A DNA stretch of 64,000 bases from Epiperipatus broadwayi (taxonomy: Eukaryota; Onychophora; Udeonychophora; Euonychophora; Peripatidae), in NCBI GenBank assembly GCA_028023455.1, contig JAQFVV010006450.1, positions 99,501 through 163,500 of the forward strand. Direction: 5' to 3'. This document shows, one piece after another, positions 11,771-24,880 of the stretch. The notes beneath the pieces are model-generated. The model ran no database searches and had not been told where the DNA came from. It saw nothing but the letters and a program-made list of their open reading frames with translations. The number at the start of each line of letters is the position of its first letter. Position 1 is the stretch's first letter. The position numbers and the translations under genes are program-made.

Positions 11771-12031
11771 ATTTATAAATTCTTGCTTCATATACAATAA
11801 TTTTGATTATTTAAAATCTTAATGCATTTTGGATACATGACACTCACTTCAAAAGCAAATATTTGTTTGCCATTTAAATAGAGAGTTCGGTATTAAAAAT
11901 GCATTTAAGGTTTTAAATAATCAAAAATTATTGTTGTTTTTCAACGTTTGCCTTTTGAAGTGGGTACACGTAAAAAATATTTAAGACATTAAATAACCAA
12001 AATTATTGTTCTGTATAAGAAACATTTATAA
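11770..12031. mobile_element. foldback element or MITE with about 90-bp inverted repeats
   Basis: The left arm (11771-11862), with ATACAATAATTTTGATTATT and CACTTCAAAAG, is the reverse complement of the right arm (11941-12031), with CTTTTGAAGTG and CCAAAATTATTGTTCTGTAT. A third partial inverted copy lies in the centre near 11898-11935. There is no coding capacity. Confidence 0.65.
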
Positions 12032-12241
12032 TGATATAAAAAATTATTACAGTTTAATTACTGAGTTTAATTTATATTATGGACTTTAAAAATCTTTAGA
12101 AAAAAAAAGTTTGTTTTCAAATATTCTATTGGAATGCGGAATTATTTTAGGAAAGGAAGCAAGTACAGTATTTCCATTGTATCATCTGACCTATAACTTT
12201 TGTTAATAAACAGAATATATATATATATAACACTTAGTCAA

Positions 12242-12313
12242 GCGTTGGTGACCTAGTGGTTAGCACAGCTGCTTTCCCAAGCAGTTGTCCCGGGTTCGCT
12301 TCCCGGCTGACGC
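12242..12313 (+). pseudogene. tRNA-Gly(UCC)-like pseudogene
   Basis: The sequence folds as a tRNA: acceptor GCGTTGG with CTGACGC (7 bp counting G-U), a D-arm region with TAGTGGTTAGCA, anticodon stem GCTGC/GCAGT, and a perfect T stem CCGGG/CCCGG. It closely follows animal tRNA-Gly(UCC). The anticodon loop is TTTCCCAA, one base too long, and the T loop is TTCGCTT, lacking the conserved A58. D-stem pairing is also poor. These defects argue for a pseudogene or the head of a tRNA-derived SINE. Three A-rich blocks follow. Confidence 0.7.
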
Positions 12314-12796
12314 TTTGACATATGAAAAAAAAAAAAACAATTTAACTTTCAAATTAAAAAAAAAAAAAGATTTAGCTTTCAATATTAAAAAAAAAAAGAT
12401 TGATTTGAAACTTTTAATCTTTAAAGAAAATAAATAATCTTTAGACTTTAATATATAGTTTTTTCATTTTTTATATATATTAAAAAAATATGCGATTGAT
12501 TCCAATATTTATTGTTTTAAGATCTTAAGTTTTATTTACCTGTCTTCAACATTTCTAAAGTTATAAATATTAATGACAAATATGACGTAAAAAACTAGTT
12601 CAATTTTAAAATTAAAATGAAGATATTAATCTGTTATAAGTTATTGAAAAGATTTTTTAAAAATCTAATATTAATAACCAGAAAATTGTCAACATTTGTC
12701 ATATATTAAATATTTCAGCTAATAAATATATACAAACATAAGGCAATTTAAATTTTTAAGTAATGGTTTTATAAATGATATTAATGATTAATATTT

Positions 12797-12892
12797 CTGT
12801 AGTGTAATTTTCACTACATCACTCTTATGGAAGCGGATAGAATCCATTCCCTACCTTGCGTGGAGAGTAGTATAGTGAAAATTATACTACAG
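12797..12892. mobile_element. 96-bp MITE-like hairpin
   Basis: The ends CTGTAGTGTAATTTTCACTA and TAGTGAAAATTATACTACAG are near-perfect inverted repeats of about 22 bp around a GC-richer centre with AGCGGATAGAATCC. It is non-coding. Confidence 0.7.
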
Positions 12893-13197
12893 AACTATTA
12901 TTCATTATTGGATAATCTCTAATCTAATAAATGACTAATAAAAATTATTAATATTAATGACTAAATTTAATATATAGATGTATGGCAGATTTTTGTGTGT
13001 TCTTTCTCTCATTTATGATAAATTCTTAAATTCATGGAAATGTTTGATATTGCAAGAATGTCTAAAACAACAACAAACAAATACTATTATGTATACAGTA
13101 CCAATGCTGATTATCTGAACTAATATTTAAAAAAGAATTCACTAAAACAGATTAAATAAAAAACACATACGGGAAATATCTAATTTACATTAAACCA

Positions 13198-13275
13198 GCG
13201 TTGGTAGTCGAGTGAGTGGTCCAGGCAGCTGCCTTACAAGTAGTTATCCCGGTTAGCGGGTTCGCTTCCCGGCCT
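13198..13275 (+). pseudogene. second tRNA-Gly(UCC)-like pseudogene
   Basis: This shares GCGTTGGT at the start, GCTGCCTTACAAGTAGTT in the anticodon arm, and CGGGTTCGCTTCCCGGC at the end with the copy at 12242-12313, including the unusual TTCGCTT loop. The D arm is altered and a short insertion precedes the T arm. It lies about 1 kb from the first copy, which suggests a small dispersed family. Confidence 0.65.
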
Positions 13276-15112
13276 ATGAAAAAGTGTTCCATTATGTTTT
13301 TTCTAAATGTAAACTATTATAAAAGTTATCCCTTTAATTAAATAATATCATATATCAATTAGAATTTAGGATAATATTCCAAAAATTGGAACACTAATCA
13401 AAACAACTCTAAATAAAGTTAATTTCACCAATATTAAAATTAGGTATATCAAAATATATGTGTCAAGCAAAATAATGATAAAGTTTTATGACTAATTTTG
13501 TTATAAACTATAAGATATTTGTAAATACACAAGCATATAATCTTTAAAAACAATATACAATTATTAGTTATTTGATATTTTGCTTTTTTAAAAAAACTAT
13601 TGTTCTAATCAATTTCCATCCTTTTTTTATATTTTTCTATCAAATTTTTAGTAATATAAAAAACTGGCAAAAAAAAGCTTTCACCCTTTTAGTCATTAAC
13701 CAATAAAAGTTTTTTTTATGCAACTTATTAATAACCAAATCAATTCACTACTCTTAACATTATAAAATAATTAAATAATGAGCCATGTGATAGCAACAGA
13801 AATGAATATTGAGTTTTAATTCATGTACCTTTAGCTCTTAAGTTTATCACTTCAATACTACATTATAAAAATCATAAAGCTTCAAATATGAAATAATCAT
13901 TCAAAAAATTATCCTTCCACCCAACAGCACAATAAAGAAAAATAAAAGCTTATTAAAAAATGAAATGCAGTGGAAATCAATAGTTCTCAAACTTTAAAAG
14001 AATTGGATATTTTGTTATTAGGATAATTATTTAGTTATGATAAATCAATTAATCTTTATTGAAAACATTTTTGAATAAATTAATCAGAATAAGTGAAATA
14101 ACTGATAGGAATAAAACTATTGTATAATAATCATACTATATAATTTTTTATGATATGAGGGAGATATAAAATGATATTGACTTGAGTAACTTGATTTAAA
14201 ATGACTGCTGATTTGCTTTTAAAAACAATTTTGTTCACTTTAATAAAGAGCCATCAATTATGAGTTTAAATAATTACTCGATTCCAGGTGGTAAGACTAT
14301 TACAGCCATATACTCTTATCAATTTCTGGAATATAAACTTTTTTAGTAAAAAACTGGAGAGTCATGCACATATGTATGTAACAGCTACCTTTAACTCCTG
14401 TATACTTTCAAGCTAATAACTGACCTAGTAATAGATTTATATAACTATACAAAAAAGTTGGATTGGATTCAAATATTTAGGATGTTATTGAATTTTAGGT
14501 TATTTAGTTTATGCCTGATCAAGCATAAAATTGATTATATTCCCCTTGTTGTTGATGAGTTTGGGAATGTAGTTGTAATAGATCTAACTTCTAATATTCA
14601 CTGACTACCCAAGCTTACAATATTTATAAGTTAGAATAAAGAAAAGTGATCCTGGAAGCATATGCTAAATGTAATCACAGAAATCATGTGTTGTTTTAAT
14701 GGTCCATACTATTATATCTAAGAGATGGAAGGCACCTATAGTTAATAAATAAGTGAAATTATTAAACTATAATTAACAGCTAGCAATAGATCAACAACAC
14801 AAACAAATTATCTTGCATTCAAAATCTTAAGATTTTTGAATTTTAGTCTATTAGCTTATATTTTAAACAAGCTAAATATAGGTTTTGGATATATAAATGC
14901 ATTCAATTCAGTCTTTCACTTATGAAAAATTATAAGCCAGAAATTAGTTAAGGGATATGGATATAATAGCATGACTATTTGGTATCCATTGATTATTCAA
15001 GTTTACAACAGATGGCTCTATAACAAAGCAAAGAGCAAAGATTATATTGCATGTAAATAAAAAAATCATGTGATAATTTGTTTTTATGTAAATTTATTAT
15101 ATATATTATATA
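13276..15112. other. AT-rich sequence, faint repeat relics
   Basis: No gene was recognised. Near 14470-14640 and 14930-15010 phrases such as ATAAGCCAGAAA and CATTGATTATTCAAG recall old decayed copies of the family A repeat, too diverged to align by eye. Confidence 0.35.
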
Positions 15113-17985
15113 TTGCTTAAAACTTAAAACATTTGCTCACTTTTACATGGCTAAAATAAACACTTATATATCTGCATTACATATTTTATAATTTAACAAC
15201 TAATGATCAAATTTATTAAAAAAGAAAAGAATAGTTTAAAAAATAATTAGTTAAGAAGTAGATTTTAAAATGTAATTTTGTAAAATAGATCCAGTAGAAA
15301 CATCCTGGGCCCATCTGACATGCTGGGAGATGTCACCTCAGTCCATTATCTAAAAAAGTGTGCATCCTGGAAAGAGAATTCCAGAATAAGCTGCAAATCA
15401 GTTTCATTGGAAGGAAAATTCCCAACATATAATAAAAACCTCATTTTAGCATAAGCTGAATGGTCAGTGGATGGATACTGCCATTTGCAGCAACCCCATA
15501 TTTTCTAGAATGCAGATCCAAGGAAGAAAGTCCTAGGCTCATTCAACCCACTGGTAGAGAAATTCCCAGCATAGAAAGATAAGTTAATGTTACAGTATTG
15601 TTTATTGCATAGATCAGATATAAGCAGATGTGTTCTGCCATTCATGGCATTCAACCTTCTCATATACATTGTAAAAATACATGTTGTTTTTGGTGTTTGT
15701 CACATATGACATAATCATTGCAAGTCAATGTAGATTATAGTCTGTGAGATAGAGCAGTGTAGGAAAGATCAACCTCTATGGTTTGTCGATCTGTATACAA
15801 TTTGATACTTATGTTAAAAAAAATAGTAAATAAATAAACAAAAGAACAAAAAATGAAAAATCAAATAGTAAAGAAAAAAAATGTCAGAACTAAAATGGGC
15901 AAATTGATGCATTTAACCACTCAAACAGGGAGGGGGTATAACTCTAGTGAGATATATGTTCTAAACATATATATATATATATATGTGTGTTACATATTTT
16001 ATAATTTAAAAATAAATAATGAGATTTATTAAAAAAAAGAATAATTAAAGAAATAATTAATTAAAAAGTAGATTTTAAAATGTAATTTTGTAAAATAAAA
16101 AGATGGCATTATATTGTTCTTTTAAAATAGAATAAAACTATTTATTAAAAATGAGTGGGGGAAAAAATCAAGTGAAATAGAGATTTAAAACTCACTCACT
16201 TTTTATAAGCTAAAAGAAATTAAAAGAATAAAATGTCTAAAATTAAATCTTAGTGAAAAATCTAAAATAAAAAAAGATTAATTAATTAGTGAAAGTAAAC
16301 TTTAAAATGCCAGTAAAATTCCTGGCTGATAATGAAATTGAAATTGAATTAATTACAAACTATGTAAACTATTTCATTTGTATATATGCAACAAGATTTA
16401 GATTAATCTAGGAAAAACATTAGATTAAAGAAAAATTTAAAATTAATTAAAAAATAGATTTAAGATAAAAACAAAAACTATGAACAATGGGAGAGAAAAA
16501 GTATAAAAGTCACAGTTAGCTATTGTTATATTCCATTATCCAATGCTTGATTCATTCAGTTATCCAGAGATTCAGAAATCTAAGTACATTATAGAGCCAG
16601 TCATTACTTCTGTGGACAATATTATTATAGAAGTTGCAGAATTAGCAACATGTGTTGCTAGAAAGCCATAGGAATGTTTGACTGGGCTTCTTGCCCTAAA
16701 TCCTCTGCAAAATTAAATGTCATCACCTAGAACCAATGCCTGAAGCTCATGCCTAAACAGTGAAATAGATTCTGCTGCAACCTCTCTCTTCCATTGTCAA
16801 GCAGAAGAATGGAAGATAAGCCCTGAAACCATCAATGGAGATCAAAATGCCAACTGGTTGGAAAATCCAAACCAATAAAAAATAAACCAAAGGAACTGTA
16901 TCATTGTAATATCATGAAAAACCTAAGTAAATATATTTTCAATAATAACTGTCTAGACACTTTATTTTTAAATGAAATGAACTTTAACGAAGGATTATTA
17001 TAAAATTTAGTCTGAAATGATCATTTATATTTTCTTTGTAAAATTTTATATTATGTTATATTAAATATGCGTGTGCATAAATAAATATTAATGTTTGCTT
17101 AATTATTATTTGGTCTATTCTTTCTCTTGTTATCACATCACTATTGATTTAAAGATGTAGATATTTATATATGTTAAGTTAAATGCACTGGATCCCCTGA
17201 TGAGCTAGTTTGCAATATTTCAAGTGCTAGATTGGTGTGACTGTCCTCTGAGCATGCTGACTATATAACATATAGTTGGCTAGTGCCTGAGTTTGATTCT
17301 CAAAACAAATAAAATTCTTTGGATGACAATATTTTGATCCAGCAGTTGAGGCAGGCCATAATCAGGAAATGTGTTTATGCTTTGTATATTCCCAATCTGG
17401 ACATGGTTATCATTGATGGTTAGGCTATCAATGGTATTCTCCCCTCTGCTTGAAGTGCCAGTTCATTCTTGTAGTATTACAGATATAATCAAATAATTGT
17501 ATAAAGTAAATGGTAATAAAAGAAAGGTCTTATAATAAAGATGAAATTATAAATATAAAAGATATTAAATAAATAATATTTCAATGATAATAAAATACTA
17601 ATGTATTGAGAATAAACAGTAGCCTGTTGAAATAAATAAATACAAGTTCTGCCAAAGTGTGGTCAAAGTTGCCCAAAAAGTTATTTTAACAAAATAGTTA
17701 AACCTATTAAATGATGTTATGAATAGAAGAAAAAGAAGTATAAAGAATAAATATGTATTGAGCTTGATAATAATTTCATCAAAGTAAAAAGATATATAAA
17801 ATAATAATTATCAAGAAGGATATGTATTAAGTGTTATAAATTAAGTTTATTAATAATAAATTAAGCTTGTTAAGATAAAATAAAGATATTTCAGATGAAA
17901 TGAACTAAACTTTGGAGGGACCCGGATACAATATTGTTTAAAACTTAAAACATTTGCTCACTTTTATATGGCTAAAATAAAAACA
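15113..17985 (+). repeat. direct repeats around unidentified GC-richer blocks
   Basis: A segment ending GTAGATTTTAAAATGTAATT occurs at about 15168-15288 and again at 15988-16100. A second phrase, CTTAAAACATTTGCTCACTT, occurs at 15117-15163 and 17939-17985. Between the copies lie GC-richer blocks (15290-15560, 16540-16870, 17180-17470) with no open frame I can recognise. They look like old non-coding or 3'-end retroelement pieces. Confidence 0.45.
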
Positions 17986-19480
17986 TGATTTTTCTAAACA
18001 ATATGTTTATAATATAAACGGACTAATAAACCTTTCATTAATAGATAAGTTAGATAATGGATAGTATTTTAATATAATATTAAAATTGTTATTATTATTT
18101 TATATAATTAATGACCATTCTCTCAGGCTATGAATAAATGAATTTTATATATTTAGCAAGAATCAAGAATACAATGGATTCACTTATTTGAGTTACTGAT
18201 ATTCATAAGATCATACTTGTTAGCAACGGTGGAAATTCAGAATGAACTTAGTATACCAGCAAAATAAAAGTATAGTTTTAATAATGATTAAAATAATAAT
18301 CAGTTGGAAAAATATATACATGAGATCTAATTAATAATCAAGAAATTAATGATTGAAAACATGAAATGTTAGCAATAATAAGCTTATGAACATCAAAATT
18401 TCAAAGAATAGATGAGTCCATTCTATTCAGAAGGTCATTTATTTATAGCCTGAGAGAGAGAGTAGTTTGCCCCCTTAATTACATATATATTAAACTACAA
18501 TAATTTCAGGTTTACAATTATTTACTTTACATAAATAAATTAAAGCTTATAAATTAAAACACATTAAATAGATATATAAATAAAATAGTACGCTTAATTA
18601 TTGTAATTATCTTGAAAACTGCTTTATTGCTATTTGATTATACTCAATGGATCTAGATCTTCATAGATTTAACACAAGAAAGTTTATTTTAACAGATATT
18701 TGCAATAAAATGTGTTGAGACTAAACAAACAATCTCTTCAGAGAATACATTCAATCGCGATATTAGTTTTCATTTTAAATAAACTATGAAATTGTTTTTC
18801 TTTATTTCTATTACATCTTGACGTTAATTTAAATCATTAAATCTTAATATTCATTTTAGATTACTTAACCATTATAATACTAAAAATAATATAAACTAAA
18901 TAGTTGTGTGTTATCATTTATAAATTGAAAGGAATGATGATTTATTATTTGAAAATCCTAAAGCATATATGAGATTGGTAAGCCCCACTTAACATTTTAA
19001 AATAGTGATAATAAATATATAAAACATGTGATTTGTTTAAACATTTCGTTTGTATAATAAAAAAATTATACTCAAATTATAGATAAATACAATTATTGAT
19101 ATATCAATTTCCAATAATTGATGACTTGATTAATAACTGGAAGTTAACAAAAAATATTTTATAGAAGTTCTTTTCTGCTTTATGATGCAGAAAATGAATG
19201 AATGACATTTTCATAATATAGATGAGTACTTTAATTTTTAATAAACATTATTAAAAAAATTATTTAAATGGCTCTAGCTATTTATAAAGTAATTTTTAAT
19301 TTACCGGAGATTGAAAAAAGATCATAAAAGTAAAGTTCAAGATATTACTTGATGCTTTATACATCACAAATTGTAAATCAATATTTTTTCCTATGATATA
19401 CATTATACAATGATTGATTTTATTTTGAAAGTCCATTCTGATATATCATTTCTGTTAAAGTAATTCAATAGTTTGTTGCT
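17986..19480. other. AT-rich sequence, nothing recognised
   Basis: I see only AT-rich, low-complexity sequence here with no coding, RNA or repeat-family signal. Confidence 0.4.
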
Positions 19481-19484
19481 TAAA

Positions 19485-19640
19485 AATACCCAAGAAGTTT
19501 TAGCACTGGAAATGATAGAACTGAAACTGCGATTTAATTATCTTGAGCTGAAGAGTCCACCATTTTACTACTGTACTAAGCCACACAGGTATTGGTGTGG
19601 GGTCACTGAATTTGTGGAACTTCAAATATATGATTCCTCC
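19485..19640 (-). repeat. tRNA-derived SINE-like relic
   Basis: On the minus strand GTGGCTTAGTACAGTAGTAA resembles a tRNA A-box region, followed about 30-40 nt later by GTTTCAGTTCTATC, a degenerate B box. The two short overlapping open frames here are incidental. A tRNA-like head with no clean fold suggests an old SINE. Confidence 0.35.
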
Positions 19641-20644
19641 TGTATAGAAATCTGCCACTGATTGGATGCAATATTTTAAAATTATTAACACAAAAATCTA
19701 CAAACAAAATTTATAATCAGTATGGATCTAGCCTTACAAACATCTTGCATAAATAATTTATATGCCTATCTTGAACTTTTTAATTATCACATAATTTTAA
19801 TTAATTATGAATATTTGCCTACTTAATAATATTTAGATTTATAAAATGTAATACATTATATTTTCCTCTAAATAACGCCACATTTTCACCATACTTAAAA
19901 CTGATCTTGAAATCCCCATTTATACTAGCTACCTGGACTTAAGGTGTTGATTTAAATTGTTTAAATTCAATAAAAGAGACCATACTAGTGTAATTTAAGT
20001 ACCTAATAGTTATTAATAAAGCAAATTATAATTACTGGTGTAAAGAATTAAGACAATTTTATAGACATCAATACTTCATAATGGGATTTCTTGCTTTGAA
20101 AGTATTATAAATCTGGTTTTAATTAAATAAACTAATTTAACATCACAAATAAAATTATATTTAATTTAGTCAAGCTGTTAGTAATTAATGACAGAAAAAT
20201 AAATTAAGTAGATGATAACTTTCATTTTATCTTTTATGTACACTTGTAAGTTTAGAAGTAAACATTTTCCATTTCGAAATAAATCCCTAATGCTAGCATT
20301 CTCAATTAGTTATACATAAAAAATTATATAGACTAGAGCTAATTAATAAATTTAACAATTTTTGCTTTTTAATGTTTATTTATTTTATTTAATAAATGAT
20401 ATTTAAACTTTATCTTGTTTGCTTTGACTTTTTTTTTATTATCTTTTATTCAATATTAATGAATTATTCTTATTCTCATTGTTTCTGGATATTTCTTTAC
20501 CCATTTCATGGCATACTTAATATTTCCATTATTGAACAGTCATTAAACCATTTCATTTCATAATCATATTAATACTTTACATATACACCACTTTTCCCTT
20601 CATGGAATAAAGACCTTCATCAAATAATGGTTAAAGAAATATGT

Positions 20645-21115
20645 TAAAACAGGCAAAACTCACTATATATATTGCCACACACAGCAAGCTAGAGTAATCA
20701 ATGGATGCCAGAAGGCTTATGCATAAAATCCCCATCTAGTGCCTACTCATCCAATATCCCCAGACTACTTTCTGGCTTATGGCCTTTGTCAGTGAGGAGC
20801 CTTGGATCTTAGAGCACTGCACTTAGATCTTAGGATCTAATGCAACCCTCCAGCAACCACCTTTTATCTCCATTTAACTACAAAACTATGAGTCTTAAAC
20901 TGAAAAATGTTTTCAATCCAAGCCCAACAGCTTATATAGTCATATGGGTCTGAACCCAGTTCAGTAGTCATACATTTTGTGTCTTTGGTTCTTTAATAAC
21001 TATAGCCACCACTATCATATTAGGCAGGATTGATTTTAGGCCAATAAACATCACATGACCTATGCTTGTATATAACTTATTAAAACAGGCAAAACTCACT
21101 ATATATATATTGTAA
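20645..21115 (-). mobile_element. family A hammerhead repeat, near full unit
   Basis: This is a minus-strand copy of the family A unit. From right to left it has the AACAGGCAAAACTCACTATA end near 21085, the GGTTCTTTAATAA segment near 20985, the CAACCACCTTTTATCTCC block, the ribozyme region (20751-20806), and the GGATGCCAGAAGGCTT block ending with another AACAGGCAAAACTCACTATA at 20647. The same end phrase occurs at both sides, as expected for a head-to-tail unit. Confidence 0.7.
20751..20806 (-). ncRNA. degenerate hammerhead ribozyme (family A)
   Basis: The minus strand keeps stem I (TCCTCA/TGGGGA), stem II (GGC/GCC) and GTC, but the first box is CTGACAA (G8 changed to A) and GAAAC is GAAAG. 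Loss of G8, a catalytic base, predicts an inactive ribozyme. Confidence 0.65.
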
Positions 21116-21439
21116 CCATATATTTTAGTATAAAATATATTAATTGATGTAACTAGTATAAAAATTTCTCTTTCTTCTTTTGGTGATTTGATTGGCTTGA
21201 TTTGCACTTTGAACAGATTACTCTCTTATATTATTTTAATAAATTTAAGTTTGCTTCTTCTCATATACTAACTCATATCAAAACGTTTAACTTTTTAAAA
21301 ATTTGACAACACATAAAAATTTGGTAAAATATTATTAAAAATAATATTTTGTTTTATTTGTTTAAAATGATCTTAAATTATTATTTCCATTGAATTAAAA
21401 AACCATTTGTTCAATTAAATATTAATTATTAAAAATAAA

Positions 21440-21790
21440 TACAGTAATTACGTATGCGTCTCAATGTAAAAAAAGAAAAGAGCGCAAATTTAGGAGAAGA
21501 TCGTCTGTTAGTTTGCTTTTGGAGGAAGAAAAAAAAGAAAATGGTAAAGGCAAATGGTGTAAATTTGATAAGCTTATTTTAAAATAGTTAACAAGTAAAC
21601 GGATTACCACAAAATTTGCTATAAACGTATAAGTAACATAGTGGTATTTAATTATAAGATGAATTGCTAAATTTAAAAGTCTGTTCAAGTCGGCTGGCCA
21701 AGTGGATCAGATCACCGGTAAAATTTTCCAATATTACATTTTTAAAATGTCGGAGCTTCCCAGTTTAAAAGAATTAATTGCAAGAGTTTG
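21440..21790 (+). CDS. possible first exon of an unidentified plus-strand gene
   Basis: The coding part would be 21747-21790. ATG at 21747 opens MSELPSLKELIARV, and TG|GTATGT at 21789-21796 is a fair splice donor. The 300 bases before it are richer in CpG and less AT-rich than the surroundings, as promoters and 5' UTRs often are. A purine-rich open stretch at 21441-21585 precedes it. I could not find the next exon, and I do not recognise the protein. A 14-codon open frame can arise by chance, so this is only a candidate. Confidence 0.22.
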
Positions 21791-21796
21791 GTATGT

Positions 21797-24589
21797 TTTA
21801 AAATGTTTATTATTCTACAATTTGAAAAAATTAAATAAGTATTTTAATTACAGAAGTTTTATGAATATGAAAATTTGCTTTTTAAAAAAGAAGAAGTTTA
21901 AATTAAAGTAAAATGTTAAAGTTATCAACATAGTTTAATATTTCCGTTTCTAATTCTAATAAAAATATAGTATTGATTGATATTTAACTTTACAATGCCA
22001 GTAATATATTTGCTAGTTAATTTGTTTAACATTTGGATAATAAATAGTCTTCAAATAATTAATCAAAGCCATTTTCTAATTTTATCGTCAGTTAGGAATG
22101 ATTAAATAAATTGCTATAATTGGTGTTCCTAGATTTAAGCGTGGATAAATAAATATTAGCATGGATGTGATAAACTTGGAACATTTTTAATAGAGAAATG
22201 TAAAAATTAATAACTTATGAAAAACATTTTCATTTAAATTCTGCGTGTCATGTTTTGAAATTGTTTCATGTTTATGTAGCCACGTAAAATCATTAACCTA
22301 ATAGTGATTATAATAACTAATACAAATGGATAAAATTGCATATATGGAATTTAACTATAATTATAGCTATTACTTCGTATATTTATTGTTCGACACATCG
22401 TACATGGATTCCACGGATCATATTTGGAGTTATAAAATGCTATACAATCCAATTTGTGATACACACACCTGCTAAAATTCATGTATTGAACTATAAAATG
22501 CTATACATCTGATTTATATCATACACACACACCTGTTAAATTTTATGTATTTGATGAATAATGCATTACTTTAATTTTATCGTTATATGAACTTGCATGT
22601 GAAGTTCATAAGTTACATTTTATTAAGTTTAAATTAATAGGGGTTGAATAAAATATTTATTCAAGAGAATAGCGCTTGCGAAAAGGCTTGAAAAGTACTA
22701 AATGAATTCATGAGATGTATCAATCTTTGTGAGGTATTTCGTTAGTCTTTCCAGATTTATATTACTATACTAATATTACTTATACTATATTACATATTTT
22801 TATTTTAAGCAAGATAAGTTAGTACATTAGTTGTCCTGATAGTGTAACATTTTATTATGCAAGAACCCACATTTGCTAAAGTGTTAGTGTTTTTCTGAAT
22901 GGTCAGAATAACTGAGGAGGATGATTTTGCACTTTAATGTGAAGTAAATAGTAATGTTGTTTTAGAATGTTAAAGGGCATTAATCTGTGCTGGTGGTTAA
23001 TCCGCAGATTACTTAATTGCCATTTTTGTATTTTACACACATTCCTGCATTGGTGGTTAATCCGCGGAATTGTGTGATTATACGTATTACTTTATGATGG
23101 TGTATGAATACACAAAATGTTTAGTGTTATTTAATTCCTACGTGTAGATGAATGCATCCACAGGAATATGTTTTACTTCATAGATATAAGTTGGGCAAAG
23201 TATTCTAGTTAATCTGCTAAATCATCTTCTTTCATTTGTAAGCATAATTTATAAGTTAGATCATCAAATTGTAGCAGGACATTCTATTTAAGTTACTTCA
23301 TAATAATTAACTGTTGGTTGATTATTATTTACCGGAATATAAGTTTAAATTTTCACTTTATTTAATGATTGCATTATAGCTAAATCCTACAGATATAATA
23401 TTATTTATTATATTATTATAAATTTACGGTAGGGATTTATAGAATCTGGAAATGACGTTGAATATTTCATGAGTTGATGCTGAATTTAATATAATTTCCT
23501 CAATATTCATTATATCAAATTGAAATATAAGGTATGATTAGGTTTTTGAAAACTGTACCTATGATGTTATTGAAGAAAGTCGATGGAATTATAATTTATT
23601 TATTTTATTTGTTTATTTAGGTCTTTAATTATAACATTGGAATTAATTACTTATTATTCATAAATTTGTAAATAAACGTTGATTTATAATTAAACTTACT
23701 GTGCCGTTGCTATGTGTCATTCATAAAATCAGAAATCATAAACCTTGGATAGAGCATACATTGAAGTACATACTATCGTTAACATGATATAAGAGTTTAT
23801 TGATATTTTTGAGAAAACATTTAGATGCTTTTCGTCTTTGGTAGTTTATGATGTGTAAGGTACAATAAAATCCCATTTACCTTTTCCATCATTTTGGCTT
23901 TGCGTAGTTGATTCTAGTATACAATACAAATTAATTATTAAACTTGTAAACAGATTTACCAAATAATGACATGATTGAATATATTTACTTAACGTTTTTA
24001 AATTGTCATTTGTCAGTATAATAAGAGTCTCAGTAATATAGTAAACTATAAAAAAAGAACCCAAGTATTTATGTTTATTTATTGCAAAGCTCTACCTAGA
24101 CTAGCATTTGTATTAGAAATCATATAGATGGTTTAAAATTTCATAATCTTAAGTAGTTCCACAAATTATGCCATCTTGTACATGGTCGGCCATTGGGTCT
24201 CATACAATAAAAATCGCAAATTAAGGTTTGAAAATAATAACATTGCACTTATAATTTGTTTAATGCATTTTATCATAATACTATGATAGGTCTTCACGGT
24301 ACACCCTGGCTGCGATCAAATTAAATCATAAAAGGTTTATGTTAGATCATTAGTTTGGTCTGTGGTAAGTTGCTCCAGATGTTGATTGTGGTCTTTGGTG
24401 CATAAATAGATAGCATGATATGCTTTTGGATACAGCTCTTAATAGCTGACAATGTGCAGCGGGAATTGATCAGTGATCGAAGTTAAGATTCTTAGCGCAC
24501 TTACGTTATGTAGTTGGGACCACACAATTACGGTTACAAATTTATAGTGCCGCAACAGGATCGGCATGATAGGTAGTTGAGGGGCAAGT
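21797..24589. other. less repetitive, CpG-containing region without recognised gene
   Basis: Complexity is higher than in flanking DNA and CpG is more frequent. A 15-bp phrase, TGGTGGTTAATCCGC, occurs at 22991-23005 and again at 23051-23065, 60 bp apart. A short minus-strand frame at 23885-23917 has splice-like borders but no recognisable content. No known gene, RNA or TE was identified. Confidence 0.4.
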
Positions 24590-24689
24590 GAATGGTTACA
24601 ATATATATATAGCCACACACAGCAAAACTAGAGTAATCAATGGATGCCAGAAGGCTTGTGCATAAAATCCCCATCTGGTGCCTACTCAC

Positions 24690-24746
24690 CCAATATCCCC
24701 AGATTAGTTTCTGGCTTATGGCCTTCATCAGTGAGGAGCCTTGGAT
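24690..24746 (-). ncRNA. hammerhead ribozyme (family A), one stem III change
   Basis: The minus strand has CTGATGA, stem II GGC-CATAA-GCC, GAAAC, TA, then ATC in place of GTC, which breaks the C-G pair of the short stem III. Stem I TCCTCA/TGGGGA and the outer CCAA/TTGG helix are intact. Confidence 0.7.
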
Positions 24747-24838
24747 CTGAGAGCACTGCATCTAGATCTTAGGATCTAATGCAACCCTCCAGCAACCACC
24801 TTTTATCTCCATTTAACTATAAAACTATGAGTCTTAAA

Positions 24839-24880
24839 CTGACGAAGGCCATAAGCCAGAAACTAGTCTGTGGATATTGG
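24839..24880 (+). ncRNA. truncated hammerhead ribozyme (family A)
   Basis: The plus strand has CTGACGA (24839-24845), stem II GGC-CATAA-GCC, GAAAC (24859-24863) and GTC (24866-24868). The 5' strand of stem I has been replaced by unrelated sequence at the inversion junction, so the complete ribozyme cannot fold. Confidence 0.65.

Noticed and set aside
12524-12555. 15-nt minus-strand exon-like segment between TTTAG and GTAAAT
   Set aside because: Too short to support; no coding similarity.
23885-23917. 33-nt minus-strand exon candidate with CTAG acceptor and GTAAAT donor
   Set aside because: It does not match NAGLU or any family I know, and such short splice-bordered frames occur by chance.
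24455-24533. 5S rRNA-like sequence (GATCGAAGTTAAG, then TTAGCGC and GTTGGGACCAC)
   Set aside because: The middle resembles a 5S internal control region, but the ends do not pair or match and spacing is off. It may be a 5S-derived SINE relic; evidence is too thin to call.
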